64,000 nt of DNA, from NCBI RefSeq assembly GCF_001544315.1, contig NZ_BCQG01000012.1:1-64000 (forward strand), in the 5' to 3' direction. Numbering within the stretch: the first letter of the stretch is position 1; each line of letters starts with the position of its first letter. The translations under genes and the position numbers were made by a program. This document shows, piece by piece, positions 48,248 through 57,018 of this stretch. Origin of the DNA: Geobacillus jurassicus NBRC 107829. Lineage in GTDB: Bacteria; Bacillota; Bacilli; Bacillales; Anoxybacillaceae. Below the pieces are notes generated by a model, which searched no databases, was not told where the DNA came from, and was given only the letters and a program-made list of their open reading frames with translations.

Positions 48248-49429
48248 ATGAAACTGGCAAAACGGGTGGCGTCGCTGACGCCATCGGCGACATTGGCCAT
48301 TACGGCGAAAGCAAAGGAACTGAAAGCGGCCGGATACGACGTGATCGGCCTTGGGGCCGGGGAGCCGGACTTCAACACGCCGCAGCACATCATCGAGGCA
48401 GCCGTCAAGGCGATGAATGAAGGGCATACGAAATATACGCCGTCAGGCGGGCTGCCGGCGCTGAAAGCGGAGATCATCAAAAAGTTTGTCCGCGACCAAG
48501 GGCTTTCGTACGAGCCGGCGGAAATCATCGTCTGCGTAGGGGCGAAGCATGCGCTGTATACTCTCTTTCAGGTGTTGCTTGATGAAGGCGATGAAGTGAT
48601 CATCCCGACGCCGTATTGGGTGAGCTACCCGGAACAAGTGAAGCTGGCTGGCGGCGTTCCGGTTTATGTTGAGGGGCTGGAGGAAAACGATTTTAAAATT
48701 ACGCCGGAACAGCTGAAAGCGGCCATTACGCCGCGGACAAAAGCGGTCATTCTCAACTCCCCGAGCAATCCGACCGGCATGATTTACAGTGCGGAAGAAC
48801 TGAAGGCGCTCGGCGAGATTTGTTTGGAACATGGCGTGCTGATCGTTTCGGACGAAATTTATGAAAAATTGATTTACGGCGGGGCGAAACATGTGTCGAT
48901 CGCCGAACTGTCGCCGGAGTTGAAGGCGCAGACGGTCATCATCAATGGCGTATCGAAATCGCACTCGATGACAGGGTGGCGCATTGGGTACGCGGCTGGG
49001 CCGAAAGATATCATAAAAGCGATGACGGATTTAGCAAGCCATAGCACATCGAATCCGACGTCGATCGCCCAATATGCCGCTATTGCCGCCTACAGCGGTC
49101 CGCAAGAGCCGGTTGAACAAATGCGCCAGGCGTTTGAAGAACGGCTCAACATTATTTACGACAAGCTGGTGCAAATTCCAGGCTTCACTTGCGTCAAACC
49201 GCAAGGAGCGTTTTATTTGTTCCCGAACGCCCGCCAGGCGGCGGATATGGCCGGTTGCCGCACGGTCGACGAGTTCGTCGCCGCCTTGCTCGAAGAAGCG
49301 AAAGTCGCGCTCGTGCCCGGATCGGGGTTTGGAGCGCCGGACAACGTTCGCTTGTCGTACGCGACATCGCTTGAGGCGCTCGAAACAGCGATCAAACGCA
49401 TCCGCAAGTTTATGGAGGCGCGCGCCTAA
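48248..49429 (+). CDS. aspB: Aspartate aminotransferase
   Basis: AspB exchanges amino groups between aspartate/oxaloacetate and glutamate/2-oxoglutarate. The 393 residues are of the class Ib type: LGAGEPDFNTP, NSPSNPTGM, and the PLP lysine in GVSKSHSMTGWRIGY (near residue 239). The ATG follows GAGGGGGAAG. Aspartate made here supplies asnS and panD substrates nearby. A strong terminator follows. Confidence 0.95.
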   Translation: MKLAKRVASLTPSATLAITAKAKELKAAGYDVIGLGAGEPDFNTPQHIIEAAVKAMNEGHTKYTPSGGLPALKAEIIKKFVRDQGLSYEPAEIIVCVGAKHALYTLFQVLLDEGDEVIIPTPYWVSYPEQVKLAGGVPVYVEGLEENDFKITPEQLKAAITPRTKAVILNSPSNPTGMIYSAEELKALGEICLEHGVLIVSDEIYEKLIYGGAKHVSIAELSPELKAQTVIINGVSKSHSMTGWRIGYAAGPKDIIKAMTDLASHSTSNPTSIAQYAAIAAYSGPQEPVEQMRQAFEERLNIIYDKLVQIPGFTCVKPQGAFYLFPNARQAADMAGCRTVDEFVAALLEEAKVALVPGSGFGAPDNVRLSYATSLEALETAIKRIRKFMEARA

Positions 49430-49443
49430 GGCGGCTTGCGCCA

Positions 49444-49512
49444 AGGTGCCAGCAGAAAGAAAAGGGCGGCTTTGTTTGGTGCAAAGCCGCTTTTTCCGCG
49501 CGGTTGGCACCT
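49444..49512 (+). terminator. Nested terminator of aspB
   Basis: GCGGCTTTG (49466-49474) pairs with CAAAGCCGC (49482-49490) before TTTTT. An outer pair AGGTGCCA (49444-49451) / TGGCACCT (49505-49512) encloses the whole. Confidence 0.9.
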
Positions 49513-49589
49513 CGGACGTTGCGCGGAGGGAGATTGCAGCCGCAGCATTGTTTGGCGCCGCTTGGCGTTGCGGCCGACTCTCATGGTCG

Positions 49590-49618
49590 TTGCCGTGACG
49601 CCGACGGAACGGTATAAT
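49590..49618 (+). promoter_or_regulatory. Sigma-A promoter of asnS
   Basis: TTGCCG, a 17-base spacer and a perfect TATAAT (49613-49618). The leader is only about 35 bases, with no T-box, unlike many Bacillus aminoacyl-tRNA synthetase genes. Confidence 0.75.
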
Positions 49619-49659
49619 AGCGAATGATGGACGTGTCAATTATTGGAGGGAATTAGCGC

Positions 49660-50955
49660 GTGAAAACGACGACGATTGCGGAAGTGAATCAATACGTAGG
49701 ACAACAAGTGACAATTGGCGCTTGGCTGGCGAACAAGCGCTCAAGCGGAAAAATTGTCTTTTTGCAGCTGCGCGACGGCACCGGCTTTATTCAAGGCGTC
49801 GTCGAAAAGGCGAACGTCTCGGAAGATGTGTTTCAGCGGGCAAAAACATTGACGCAAGAAACGTCGCTCTATGTGACCGGCACGGTGCGCGTCGATGAGC
49901 GCTCCCCATTTGGCTATGAGCTGTCGGTTGTCGATTTGCAAGTCATTCAAGAAGCAGTGGACTATCCGATTACACCGAAGGAGCACGGCGTCGAATTTTT
50001 GATGGACCATCGTCACCTTTGGCTTCGGTCGCGGCGCCAGCATGCGATCATGAAAATCCGCAACGAAGTGATCCGGGCGACGTACGAGTTTTTTAACGAC
50101 CGCGGCTTTGTCAAAGTCGACGCCCCAATTTTGACTGGAAGCGCACCGGAGGGAACGACCGAACTGTTCCATACGAAATATTTTGATGAGGATGCCTATT
50201 TGTCGCAAAGCGGCCAACTCTACATGGAAGCGGCGGCGATGGCGCTCGGCAAAGTGTTTTCGTTCGGTCCGACATTCCGCGCCGAAAAATCGAAAACGCG
50301 ACGCCATTTGATCGAGTTTTGGATGGTGGAGCCGGAAATGGCGTTTTATGAGTTTGAAGACAATTTGCGGCTGCAAGAAGAGTACGTTTCCTACCTTGTG
50401 CAGTCGGTGCTCGAGCATTGCCGGCTTGAACTCGGGCGGCTCGGGCGCGACGTGTCTAAGCTTGAGTTGATCCAACCGCCGTTTCCGCGCCTGACGTATG
50501 ACGAAGCGATCAAGCTTTTGCACGACAAAGGGTTTACCGACATCGAGTGGGGCGACGACTTCGGCGCCCCGCATGAGACGGCCATCGCGGAAAGCTTCGA
50601 TAAGCCGGTGTTCATCACTCACTATCCGACATCGTTAAAGCCGTTTTACATGCAGCCGGACCCGAACCGCCCCGACGTTGTGCTATGCGCTGATTTGATC
50701 GCGCCGGAAGGATATGGAGAAATCATCGGCGGCTCGGAACGGATTCACGATTATGAGCTGCTCAAGCGCCGTCTTGAAGAGCACCATTTGCCGCTGGAAG
50801 CGTACGAATGGTATCTGGACTTGCGAAAATACGGTTCTGTGCCGCATTCTGGGTTCGGGCTTGGCCTTGAGCGCACCGTCGCTTGGATTTGCGGCGTCGA
50901 ACATGTGCGGGAGACGATTCCGTTTCCGCGGCTGCTCAACCGTCTTTATCCGTAA
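49660..50955 (+). CDS. asnS: Asparaginyl-tRNA synthetase
   Basis: AsnS charges tRNA-Asn. The 431 residues start with an OB-fold anticodon domain (to about 105) followed by the class IIb catalytic core: motif 2 [19 protein letters not shown] and motif 3 [15 protein letters not shown]. The GTG start has GGAGGGAATT upstream. It is followed by a compact terminator and then dnaD, the same order as in B. subtilis. Confidence 0.95.
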   Translation: MKTTTIAEVNQYVGQQVTIGAWLANKRSSGKIVFLQLRDGTGFIQGVVEKANVSEDVFQRAKTLTQETSLYVTGTVRVDERSPFGYELSVVDLQVIQEAVDYPITPKEHGVEFLMDHRHLWLRSRRQHAIMKIRNEVIRATYEFFNDRGFVKVDAPILTGSAPEGTTELFHTKYFDEDAYLSQSGQLYMEAAAMALGKVFSFGPTFRAEKSKTRRHLIEFWMVEPEMAFYEFEDNLRLQEEYVSYLVQSVLEHCRLELGRLGRDVSKLELIQPPFPRLTYDEAIKLLHDKGFTDIEWGDDFGAPHETAIAESFDKPVFITHYPTSLKPFYMQPDPNRPDVVLCADLIAPEGYGEIIGGSERIHDYELLKRRLEEHHLPLEAYEWYLDLRKYGSVPHSGFGLGLERTVAWICGVEHVRETIPFPRLLNRLYP

Positions 50956-50956
50956 C

Positions 50957-50980
50957 CCCCCTGCAAAAAGGGGGTTTTTT
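50957..50980 (+). terminator. Rho-independent terminator of asnS
   Basis: CCCCCT-gcaaaa-AGGGGG then TTTTTT. Confidence 0.9.
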
Positions 50981-50991
50981 CGCCGCCGTTA

Positions 50992-51000
50992 TGTTATACT
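50992..51000 (+). promoter_or_regulatory. Extended -10 promoter of dnaD
   Basis: TGTTATACT, 20 bases before the dnaD start; the -35 falls in the asnS terminator T-tract. Confidence 0.5.
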
Positions 51001-51019
51001 ATAGTTGAGGTGCATCGGC

Positions 51020-51727
51020 ATGGAAAAGAAAAAGGTGGCCGAATGGCTGGCGCAAGGAAGCGTCGCCGTCCCGAAGCTGCTGCTTGGCCATTACAAGCAG
51101 CTTGGGTTGGGAGAAGGGGAGCTCGTGTTGCTTTTGCATATGCAGTCGTTTTTCGAAGAAGGCGTCTTGTTTCCGACGCCGGCCGAGCTGGCTGAACGAA
51201 TGACGGTTTCGGCGGCGGAATGCATGGAGATGGTGCGCCGGCTCTTGCAAAAAGGGATGATCGCCATTGAAGAGCATACGGATGAACAAGGCATTCGCAG
51301 CGAAAAATATACGCTCGAACCGCTTTGGGAGAAGTTAGTGCATTATTTGTACACCCAAGCGGCTCAAGAGGGGGAAATCGGTCGGCAGGAGGAAGAAGAG
51401 AGTTTATACACCGTTTTTGAGCAGGAATTTGGCCGTCCGCTCTCTCCGTTTGAGTGCGAAACGCTCGCGATGTGGATCGATCAAGACGGACATGAACCGG
51501 CCATCATTAAAGCGGCGCTGCGCGAGGCGGTGCTGTCGGGAAAGCTGAATTTCCGCTACATCGATCGCATTTTGTTTGAATGGAAAAAGAACGGCATTCG
51601 CACGATTGAACAGGCGCATGACTACGGCAAAAAATTTCGCAAGCCGAAACCGTCCGCTCGTCCGATGAGGCAGGCGACGGGGGAATTTCAACAGACGATC
51701 CCGTTTTTCAACTGGCTTGACTCGTAA
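51020..51727 (+). CDS. dnaD: DNA replication protein DnaD
   Basis: DnaD is the primosomal protein that acts with DnaA/DnaB at oriC and at restart sites. The 235 residues have an N-terminal winged helix (residues 1-115; PAELAERMTVSAAECMEMVR) and a C-terminal DnaD domain with the YxxxIL-W pattern (RYIDRILFEWKKNGI). The ATG at 51020 has GAGGTG seven bases upstream. It is followed by nth. Confidence 0.95.
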   Translation: MEKKKVAEWLAQGSVAVPKLLLGHYKQLGLGEGELVLLLHMQSFFEEGVLFPTPAELAERMTVSAAECMEMVRRLLQKGMIAIEEHTDEQGIRSEKYTLEPLWEKLVHYLYTQAAQEGEIGRQEEEESLYTVFEQEFGRPLSPFECETLAMWIDQDGHEPAIIKAALREAVLSGKLNFRYIDRILFEWKKNGIRTIEQAHDYGKKFRKPKPSARPMRQATGEFQQTIPFFNWLDS

Positions 51728-51821
51728 CGAGAGGCGCTGTCTCTCGTTTTTGTTTGGCCAAAAACAGCGGGCGCTGCCGCTCGCTTTTGTCGGGCCCAAC
51801 GATGCGAAAGGGGGGCAAACG

Positions 51822-52493
51822 GTGCTGACAAAGCAACAAATCCGCTACTGTTTGGACGAAATGGCGAAAATGTTTCCCAATGCACGTTGCGAGCTGGTGC
51901 ACCGCAATCCGTTTGAGCTGCTGATTGCGGTCGTTTTGTCGGCGCAATGCACCGATGCGCTCGTCAACAAAGTGACGAAACGGCTGTTTGAAAAATATCG
52001 GACGCCGCACGATTATATTTCCGTGCCGCTTGAGGAGCTCGAGCAAGACATCCGGTCGATCGGCTTATATCGGAACAAAGCGCGAAACATTCAAAAGCTG
52101 TGCGCGATGTTGATTGACAAGTACAACGGCGAAGTGCCGCGCGACCGCGATGAGTTGATGAAGCTGCCGGGCGTCGGGCGGAAGACGGCGAACGTCGTTG
52201 TGTCCGTTGCGTTCGGCGTGCCGGCCATCGCCGTCGATACACACGTCGAGCGCGTCAGCAAACGGCTCGGTTTTTGCCGCTGGGACGCCTCGGTTTTGGA
52301 AGTCGAGAAGACGCTGATGAAAAACATCCCAAAAGAAGAATGGTCGATCACCCACCACCGAATGATTTTTTTCGGCCGCTACCATTGCAAGGCGCAGGCG
52401 CCGCAATGTCCAGTATGCCCGCTTCTTCATTTATGCCGCGAAGGAAAAAAACGAATGCGGAAGCGGGAGAACGAGACGACAAGCGGCGGATGA
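51822..52493 (+). CDS. nth: Endonuclease III
   Basis: Nth removes oxidised pyrimidines and nicks the abasic site. The 223 residues include the helix-hairpin-helix LPGVGRKTANVV with the catalytic Lys, the catalytic Asp in AVDTHVERVS, and the 4Fe-4S motif C-x6-C-x2-C-x5-C (CKAQAPQCPVCPLLHLC). The GTG at 51822 has AAAGGGGGG upstream. It is followed immediately by a remnant ORF where B. subtilis has ypoC. Confidence 0.95.
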   Translation: MLTKQQIRYCLDEMAKMFPNARCELVHRNPFELLIAVVLSAQCTDALVNKVTKRLFEKYRTPHDYISVPLEELEQDIRSIGLYRNKARNIQKLCAMLIDKYNGEVPRDRDELMKLPGVGRKTANVVVSVAFGVPAIAVDTHVERVSKRLGFCRWDASVLEVEKTLMKNIPKEEWSITHHRMIFFGRYHCKAQAPQCPVCPLLHLCREGKKRMRKRENETTSGG

Positions 52494-52567
52494 AGCCGGT
52501 CAGCCCTGCGGCCGCGCTCATCCATCGGTCAAGCCGGCTGTTTGACGAAATCCGAAGCAACAGTTGA
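52490..52567 (+). pseudogene. Short ORF in the ypoC position, possible ypoC remnant
   Basis: A 25-codon ORF (MKPVSPAAALIHRSSRLFDE...) starts on the nth stop codon (ATGA), as a coupled next gene would. It ends abruptly after IRSNS. In the next frame the sequence continues with plausible coding (VEAVHWLARKWAVMKKR). B. subtilis has ypoC, about 160 codons, at this place. This may be a truncated and frameshifted remnant, but homology to YpoC is not shown. Confidence 0.3.
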
Positions 52568-52604
52568 AGCTGTTCATTGGCTGGCTCGCAAATGGGCGGT
52601 CATG

Positions 52605-52640
52605 AAAAAACGGATGGCTCAAAAGAGCCATCCGTTTTTT
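52605..52640. terminator. Bidirectional terminator between nth and ponA
   Basis: AAAAAACGGATGGCTC pairs perfectly with GAGCCATCCGTTTTTT around AAAA. It serves the plus-strand nth unit and the minus-strand ponA. Confidence 0.95.
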
Positions 52641-52658
52641 GGCGACTGGGGATGATCG

Positions 52659-55358
52659 TTATTGACGGCTTCCGATGCTCGCTCCAGGGCCGTTTCTTAA
52701 CGGCGGGGAGACTGACGTCGCAGCTCCGCTGGAGCCGGCGCCGCTGTTTGTTCCATTCGTTTGCCCGCTGTTATTCGCCCCTTGGCCGTTCGGTTGGCCG
52801 TGATCCGTGTCGGTCTCGCCGTTATTGCCGTTTTCTTGTCCGCCGCTATTGCCGCCGTTTTGCCCGCTGTTGTTCCCCTGTCCGCCTTGGTTTTCGCCAT
52901 TTCCATTGGTTTCATTTCCATTGCCTTGGTTATCGTTTCCGCTGTTTTGCCCGCTGTTGCCTTGGTTGTCGTCGCCTGGCGGTTGCGGCGAAACAGGGGT
53001 GTGATCTTGCTCGCCGGGGATATGAACGCTGGCAATAGCCGGCTTGCTCATTCGTTCGCCGTCTTTCGCGTACACGGCGATCGTGTAGGTTGCGCCTGGC
53101 GTCGGATTGGCAATTGAGATCGACCGGTCTTTCGTGGTGACCGTGTTCGTTTGGCCTTGACTGTCTTTCACGCGCACCTCAAAGATCGTCTCGTCCGTTT
53201 GTTCATCGTATGACCAGGAGACGGAAATGGCGTTCGCTGCTTGGTCGTACAAGGCGGTCAAGCCTTTCACCGCCGGCAGCTCTTTCGGCTCGTCGTTCGC
53301 CGTCTCCGTCGGCTCGGTGCCCCGCACGAACAATTCATACGTAATTTCGCTTTCCGGCGTGTATTTGCCGGCAAGTTTCGGCGGGTTCGTGCCTTTTTTG
53401 ATCGGCAGTTTGACGACGCTGTCCGGCTGTTGAAATTCCCCGCGTCCGTCGTCGATGTGGGACATCAAATCTTTTAGCAAGTATTTCGGAATTTTTTGTT
53501 CGTGCTTATCGAGCTTCGCTGTGCTGCTCCGCTTGCTGAAGCCGACCCAGATGGCCGCTGTATAGTTCGGCGTATAGCCGACAATCCAGCTATCCGGCAC
53601 ATCGTCTCTTTTGAGGCCAAATTTGGCGCCGTCTTCGCCGTAGTTCGTCGTTCCTGTTTTGCCGGCGAGCTCTAGCCCTGGAACGTAGGCAAGCTGGCCT
53701 GTGCCGGAACGGATGGCTGATTTGAGCACATCGGTGATCATATAGGCTGTGTAGTCATGCATCACCCGTTTCGGCTTTGACTTCAAATCCATTTCCGTAC
53801 CGTCTGGGAAGACGATTTTCGTCACGGCATACGGCTTTGTGTAAATCCCGTTGTTGCCAAAGGCGGTGTAGGCGCCGGCCATTTGCAGCGGCGATACGTA
53901 GCGGGCGACGCCCCCGATGGCGTATGCTTCTTCCACTTTATCAAACCCCATGCCAAGGCGGTTGGCAAACTCCATCGCCCGTTCTTTGCCGACGGCTTGG
54001 AACGTTTTTAACGCCGGGATGTTGCGCGACCAAGTGAGCGCATAGCGCAGCGTAACCGGTCCGGCGTATCCCCCGCCGGCGTTGCGGATCGGTGTGCCGT
54101 CCGAATACGTATACGGCTCATCAACAAGAATGTGTGCTGTTGACCATTTTAAATATTCAATCGCCGGTCCATAGTCCAAAATCGGCTTAATGGTGGAACC
54201 AGGCTGGCCGACCGGCTGAATGGCGTAGTTGAAGCCGAACTCGACACGGTCACGGTTGCGCCCGCCGCCTAACGCGCGAATGGCGCCTGTTTTCGTGTCG
54301 ACGACGGCGATGCCAGATTGCAAATCTTTCTTATCAGTGAAGTACTTATCAGAGTTTAATAGCTTTTCCACATACGCCTGAGCGTTTTGGTCGAGCGTTG
54401 TGTAAATTTTCAACCCGTCTTCAAAGACGTTGACGTTCGCTTTGTCGGTCACTTCTTTGATCACTTCGTCAATAAAGGCGTCATACGGCACAGAAGTTTG
54501 CGGTTTTTTCCGTTCGGCAAGCATCGACTGAATCGGCACTTGCTTCGCTTTTTCCGCTTCTTCTGCGCTGATAAGACCGTGTTTTGCCATGAGCGACAAC
54601 ACGGTGTCGCGCCGCTTTTTCGCTGCCTCCGGATGGTCATACGGATTGTACCGGTTCGGGCTTTGCGGCATGCCGGCGAGCAACGCCGCTTCCGGAAGCG
54701 TCAACTCTTTTAAGTTCGTTTTGCCGAAGTAATACTCCGCGGCGCGGGCGACGCCGTAAATGCCGTCGGAGTAATAAATTTTGTTCAAATACATTTCCAA
54801 AATCTCATGCTTCGAATATTTTTGCTCAAGCTGCAGGGCGAGCCATGCCTCTTGCGCTTTTCGCTTCAACGTTTTCTCCGACGACAAAAACGTCATTTTG
54901 ACGACTTGCTGCGTGATCGTGCTGCCGCCTTCCGCGCCGAACCCTTCCTTGATATTCGCGACGACGGCGCCGGCCAAGCGGACAACGTCAATGCCGTGAT
55001 GCTCGTAAAAACGGGCGTCCTCGGTCGCCAGCACAGCGTCTTCGAGCACTTTAGGCACGTCTTTATACGAAATGTACGTCCGCTTGTAGCCGCCAAGTTC
55101 AGCGACTTTCTTCCCGTTCATATCGTACACGATCGAAGAGAGAGGGTCTTTAATTTTCGCCTCATCAAGCGGAGGGGCGTCCTTGACGAAGTAGGCGAAC
55201 GCCGCCACGCCGCCGACAGCAGCGAGGGTGATGAACAGTAAGATCGCAGCAGCGATCGTTTTCAGCCACCCTGTTCCCTTTTTCGCTTTCGCTTTTTTTT
55301 GTTTCCCTTGTTTCGCTGCCTGCTTTCGTTCCACGCGAGAACGATATTCACCAGACAT
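52659..55358 (-). CDS. ponA: Penicillin-binding protein 1A (bifunctional)
   Basis: PBP1 polymerises and cross-links peptidoglycan. The protein has 899 residues: a basic cytoplasmic tail, a transmembrane helix (about 35-60), the GT51 transglycosylase (EDARFYEHHGID near residue 95), the transpeptidase with active Ser in PGSTIKP, SRN in TWSRNIPA and KTG in AGKTGTTNYG, and an FN3-like domain. The last 110 residues are a low-complexity Gly/Asn/Gln tail. The ATG at 55358 has GGCAGGA upstream. Downstream of recU in one operon. Confidence 0.96.
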   Translation of the reverse strand: MSGEYRSRVERKQAAKQGKQKKAKAKKGTGWLKTIAAAILLFITLAAVGGVAAFAYFVKDAPPLDEAKIKDPLSSIVYDMNGKKVAELGGYKRTYISYKDVPKVLEDAVLATEDARFYEHHGIDVVRLAGAVVANIKEGFGAEGGSTITQQVVKMTFLSSEKTLKRKAQEAWLALQLEQKYSKHEILEMYLNKIYYSDGIYGVARAAEYYFGKTNLKELTLPEAALLAGMPQSPNRYNPYDHPEAAKKRRDTVLSLMAKHGLISAEEAEKAKQVPIQSMLAERKKPQTSVPYDAFIDEVIKEVTDKANVNVFEDGLKIYTTLDQNAQAYVEKLLNSDKYFTDKKDLQSGIAVVDTKTGAIRALGGGRNRDRVEFGFNYAIQPVGQPGSTIKPILDYGPAIEYLKWSTAHILVDEPYTYSDGTPIRNAGGGYAGPVTLRYALTWSRNIPALKTFQAVGKERAMEFANRLGMGFDKVEEAYAIGGVARYVSPLQMAGAYTAFGNNGIYTKPYAVTKIVFPDGTEMDLKSKPKRVMHDYTAYMITDVLKSAIRSGTGQLAYVPGLELAGKTGTTNYGEDGAKFGLKRDDVPDSWIVGYTPNYTAAIWVGFSKRSSTAKLDKHEQKIPKYLLKDLMSHIDDGRGEFQQPDSVVKLPIKKGTNPPKLAGKYTPESEITYELFVRGTEPTETANDEPKELPAVKGLTALYDQAANAISVSWSYDEQTDETIFEVRVKDSQGQTNTVTTKDRSISIANPTPGATYTIAVYAKDGERMSKPAIASVHIPGEQDHTPVSPQPPGDDNQGNSGQNSGNDNQGNGNETNGNGENQGGQGNNSGQNGGNSGGQENGNNGETDTDHGQPNGQGANNSGQTNGTNSGAGSSGAATSVSPPLRNGPGASIGSRQ

Positions 55359-55376
55359 AAGCAAATCCTGCCTTTC

Positions 55377-55994
55377 TTACAAGTTTTCACCTCGGCCGGT
55401 GAAGTACACGCTGTCTACTACACTAATATAATCAATTCTTGGCTGGTAGCCAAGCGGGATGGAATGTCCGCGCCGCTCGATCTCTTGCTTCGGAATCGAC
55501 TTTCGTCCGCCGTTTTCTTGTTCGTTCCACCAGGCGATCAAATGGGAGGCGTCAAGCAAATACGTTTCATTGAGCAAAGAAAAGCGCAAAATCGCAAAAC
55601 AAATGCCGCCGTGGGCGACGACTTGCTCCATATGGCGGATTTGGTGGGCATGGAAATTTTTCAGCGGAAACGCCGTTTTGTTTCTTGTCTCTTTTGCCTC
55701 AAAGTCGATGTATTTGCCGCGATAGACGCCGTTGTAATCGGTCGTCGACGCCTGCCGGAAGTAGGCTTCGGTAATGACGGCGGCGCTCCGTTTTGGATAG
55801 TCGACGCGCACGATTTGCACCGGGGTCGGCTTTTTATGGATGACAGCGATGCCGTGCTCTCGGTAATATTCATTCGTTGCGTTTAAGTCGTCTTCGAGCG
55901 TCATGCCGCGATTGGCATAATCGGCCGCCGGCTTGAGCGCTGCGTCCAGCTTGTTTCCGCGATACTCTTTTCCGCTTGGGTATTTGAGTGCCAT
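55377..55994 (-). CDS. recU: Holliday junction resolvase RecU
   Basis: RecU cuts four-way junctions and modulates RecA. The 205 residues include [17 protein letters not shown], the metal site [21 protein letters not shown] and the stalk region. The ATG at 55994 has AAAGGAG nine bases upstream; the ATG at 56003 overlaps that site. The stop lies 18 bases before the ponA start. The recU-ponA pair is conserved in Bacilli. Confidence 0.96.
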   Translation of the reverse strand: MALKYPSGKEYRGNKLDAALKPAADYANRGMTLEDDLNATNEYYREHGIAVIHKKPTPVQIVRVDYPKRSAAVITEAYFRQASTTDYNGVYRGKYIDFEAKETRNKTAFPLKNFHAHQIRHMEQVVAHGGICFAILRFSLLNETYLLDASHLIAWWNEQENGGRKSIPKQEIERRGHSIPLGYQPRIDYISVVDSVYFTGRGENL

Positions 55995-56021
55995 CGCGTT
56001 CATCTCCTTTGAATGGTTTTT

Positions 56022-56030
56022 ATTATACCA
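56022..56030 (-). promoter_or_regulatory. Promoter of recU-ponA
   Basis: On the minus strand TGGTATAAT is a consensus extended -10, 28 bases before recU. Confidence 0.65.
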
Positions 56031-56245
56031 TACGCTCCGGTCATATGCGCCCTTTTTTCTTTTTTATCCTCTCTGACCGAGAAGGCCCTCATTTCGGCCG
56101 AAGGCAAGCGGGGGGAGAGGTCAATGTCGAACGGCGGCTGCTAGCCGCTTTCTTTGCCGAATTCGTTCTACTTTTGTCGCCGCGGCAGGAGTCGTCTTTC
56201 ATGCCGCGAATGGAATATCATCATGCGAGAAATGGGGGAGAGGGA

Positions 56246-56563
56246 ATGGAAAAACGGCTTGTCAAAAAAGAGGAGATCGAAAAGCAGCTGCAAGAGATCG
56301 TTGCACTCATCGAGCAGGTCGATGCGAAAATGGAAAAAGTGGTCGCTGATGTCATCGAAGAGCGTTATGCACAAAATCAAGCGCAACTCGAGCGCCTTGA
56401 AGGGCGAATCGCCGACGTCGAACGGCGGCTTGAGGGGGGGAAGCGAGGCGCTGAGCTCCCGCTTTCATCGTTTTTGGGCGAGGAGCCCCCCACTTCAACG
56501 ACGGAAAGGAGTAAGTGGGGAGGAATCGCCCTTCCTCCTTTCTTTTTGTGTATGATAAAATAA
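56246..56563 (+). CDS. Hypothetical coiled-coil protein with a tail read from the inserted element
   Basis: The 105-residue ORF has a strong ribosome site (GGGGGAGAGGG). Residues 1-65 form an uninterrupted coiled coil with regular heptads (IEKQLQEIVALIEQVDAK ... RLEGRIADVERRLEGG). From about residue 70 the composition changes to a Pro/Gly-rich, non-helical tail, which starts where the left-end hairpin of the miniature element begins (56476). So the natural C-terminus has probably been replaced. I do not recognise the family, and the function is unknown. Confidence 0.6.
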   Translation: MEKRLVKKEEIEKQLQEIVALIEQVDAKMEKVVADVIEERYAQNQAQLERLEGRIADVERRLEGGKRGAELPLSSFLGEEPPTSTTERSKWGGIALPPFFLCMIK

Positions 56564-56866
56564 GGACATGGAGAAAACCGTTGAATCAGGGCACTCCAAT
56601 AACTACTACTCGATGTGGGGCGTTGGTTGCAGGAAACGTTGCAACCGTAAAACATCGAGCGTAATAAGGTCTGTTGTGTGTGGAAGTCAAGTACTGCCAA
56701 CAAACGCACCGAGCGTTTCGAAAGCGATACAGGCATGACCTGTATCGTTGGGCAGCTGTCAACCTGCCTGATGCAACCCCACTCGAAGGAAGGAGGGCAA
56801 AGCCCGCTTGCACTTCTAGGGAGTTGCAAGCCTCCACTTCAAAAGCCGCTGGGCTTTAAGTGGGGG
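56486..56866 (+). mobile_element. Non-autonomous IS200/IS605-like element carrying a structured RNA (omega/HEARO-like)
   Basis: The left end CCCCACTT (56488-56495) / AAGTGGGG (56513-56520) is enclosed by GGGCGA/TCGCCC (56476, 56526). The right end is CCACTT-ca-AAAGCC / GGCTTT-AAGTGG (56834-56863). Between them TGATAAAAT (56553-56561) is an extended -10. Then follow CTCGATGT...ACATCGAG (56609-56659) enclosing GGTTGCA/TGCAACC, CGATACAGG/CCTGTATCG (56725-56747), GGGC/GCCC and GCTTGC/GCAAGC. No transposase, TnpB or IscB frame exists. The layout suits a left end, guide-RNA scaffold and right end left after loss of the protein gene. Confidence 0.62.
56553..56561 (+). promoter_or_regulatory. Promoter in front of the structured RNA of the miniature element
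   Basis: TGATAAAAT is an extended -10 with a weak, pyrimidine-rich -35. The RNA would begin near 56568, just before the first hairpin. Confidence 0.5.
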
Positions 56867-56987
56867 TAGTTGACGGTTGAAATGAACGCCTCGCCCCATC
56901 GCCAATCCCCCCTTTGTCCGGCAATTCCTCTTGCCTCTTTAGGGTGGGAAGCAACATCGTTTTTTATGCGCCGTGAGGAAAATGGGC

Positions 56988-57012
56988 AAAAAAAAGAAGG
57001 GAAAAGATCCCT
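56988..57012 (-). terminator. Terminator of yppF
   Basis: AGGGA (56998-57002) pairs with TCCCT (57008-57012). On the minus strand a run of eight T follows. Confidence 0.7.
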
Positions 57013-57018
57013 CATCTC

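Noticed and set aside
55988-56245. N-terminal extension of the coiled-coil ORF to 191 codons
   Set aside because: It would overlap the recU start and promoter on the other strand. The ATG at 56246 has a strong ribosome site.
56674-56869. Two overlapping 61- and 63-codon ORFs inside the miniature element
   Set aside because: No ribosome sites, and both are explained by the hairpin-rich RNA region.
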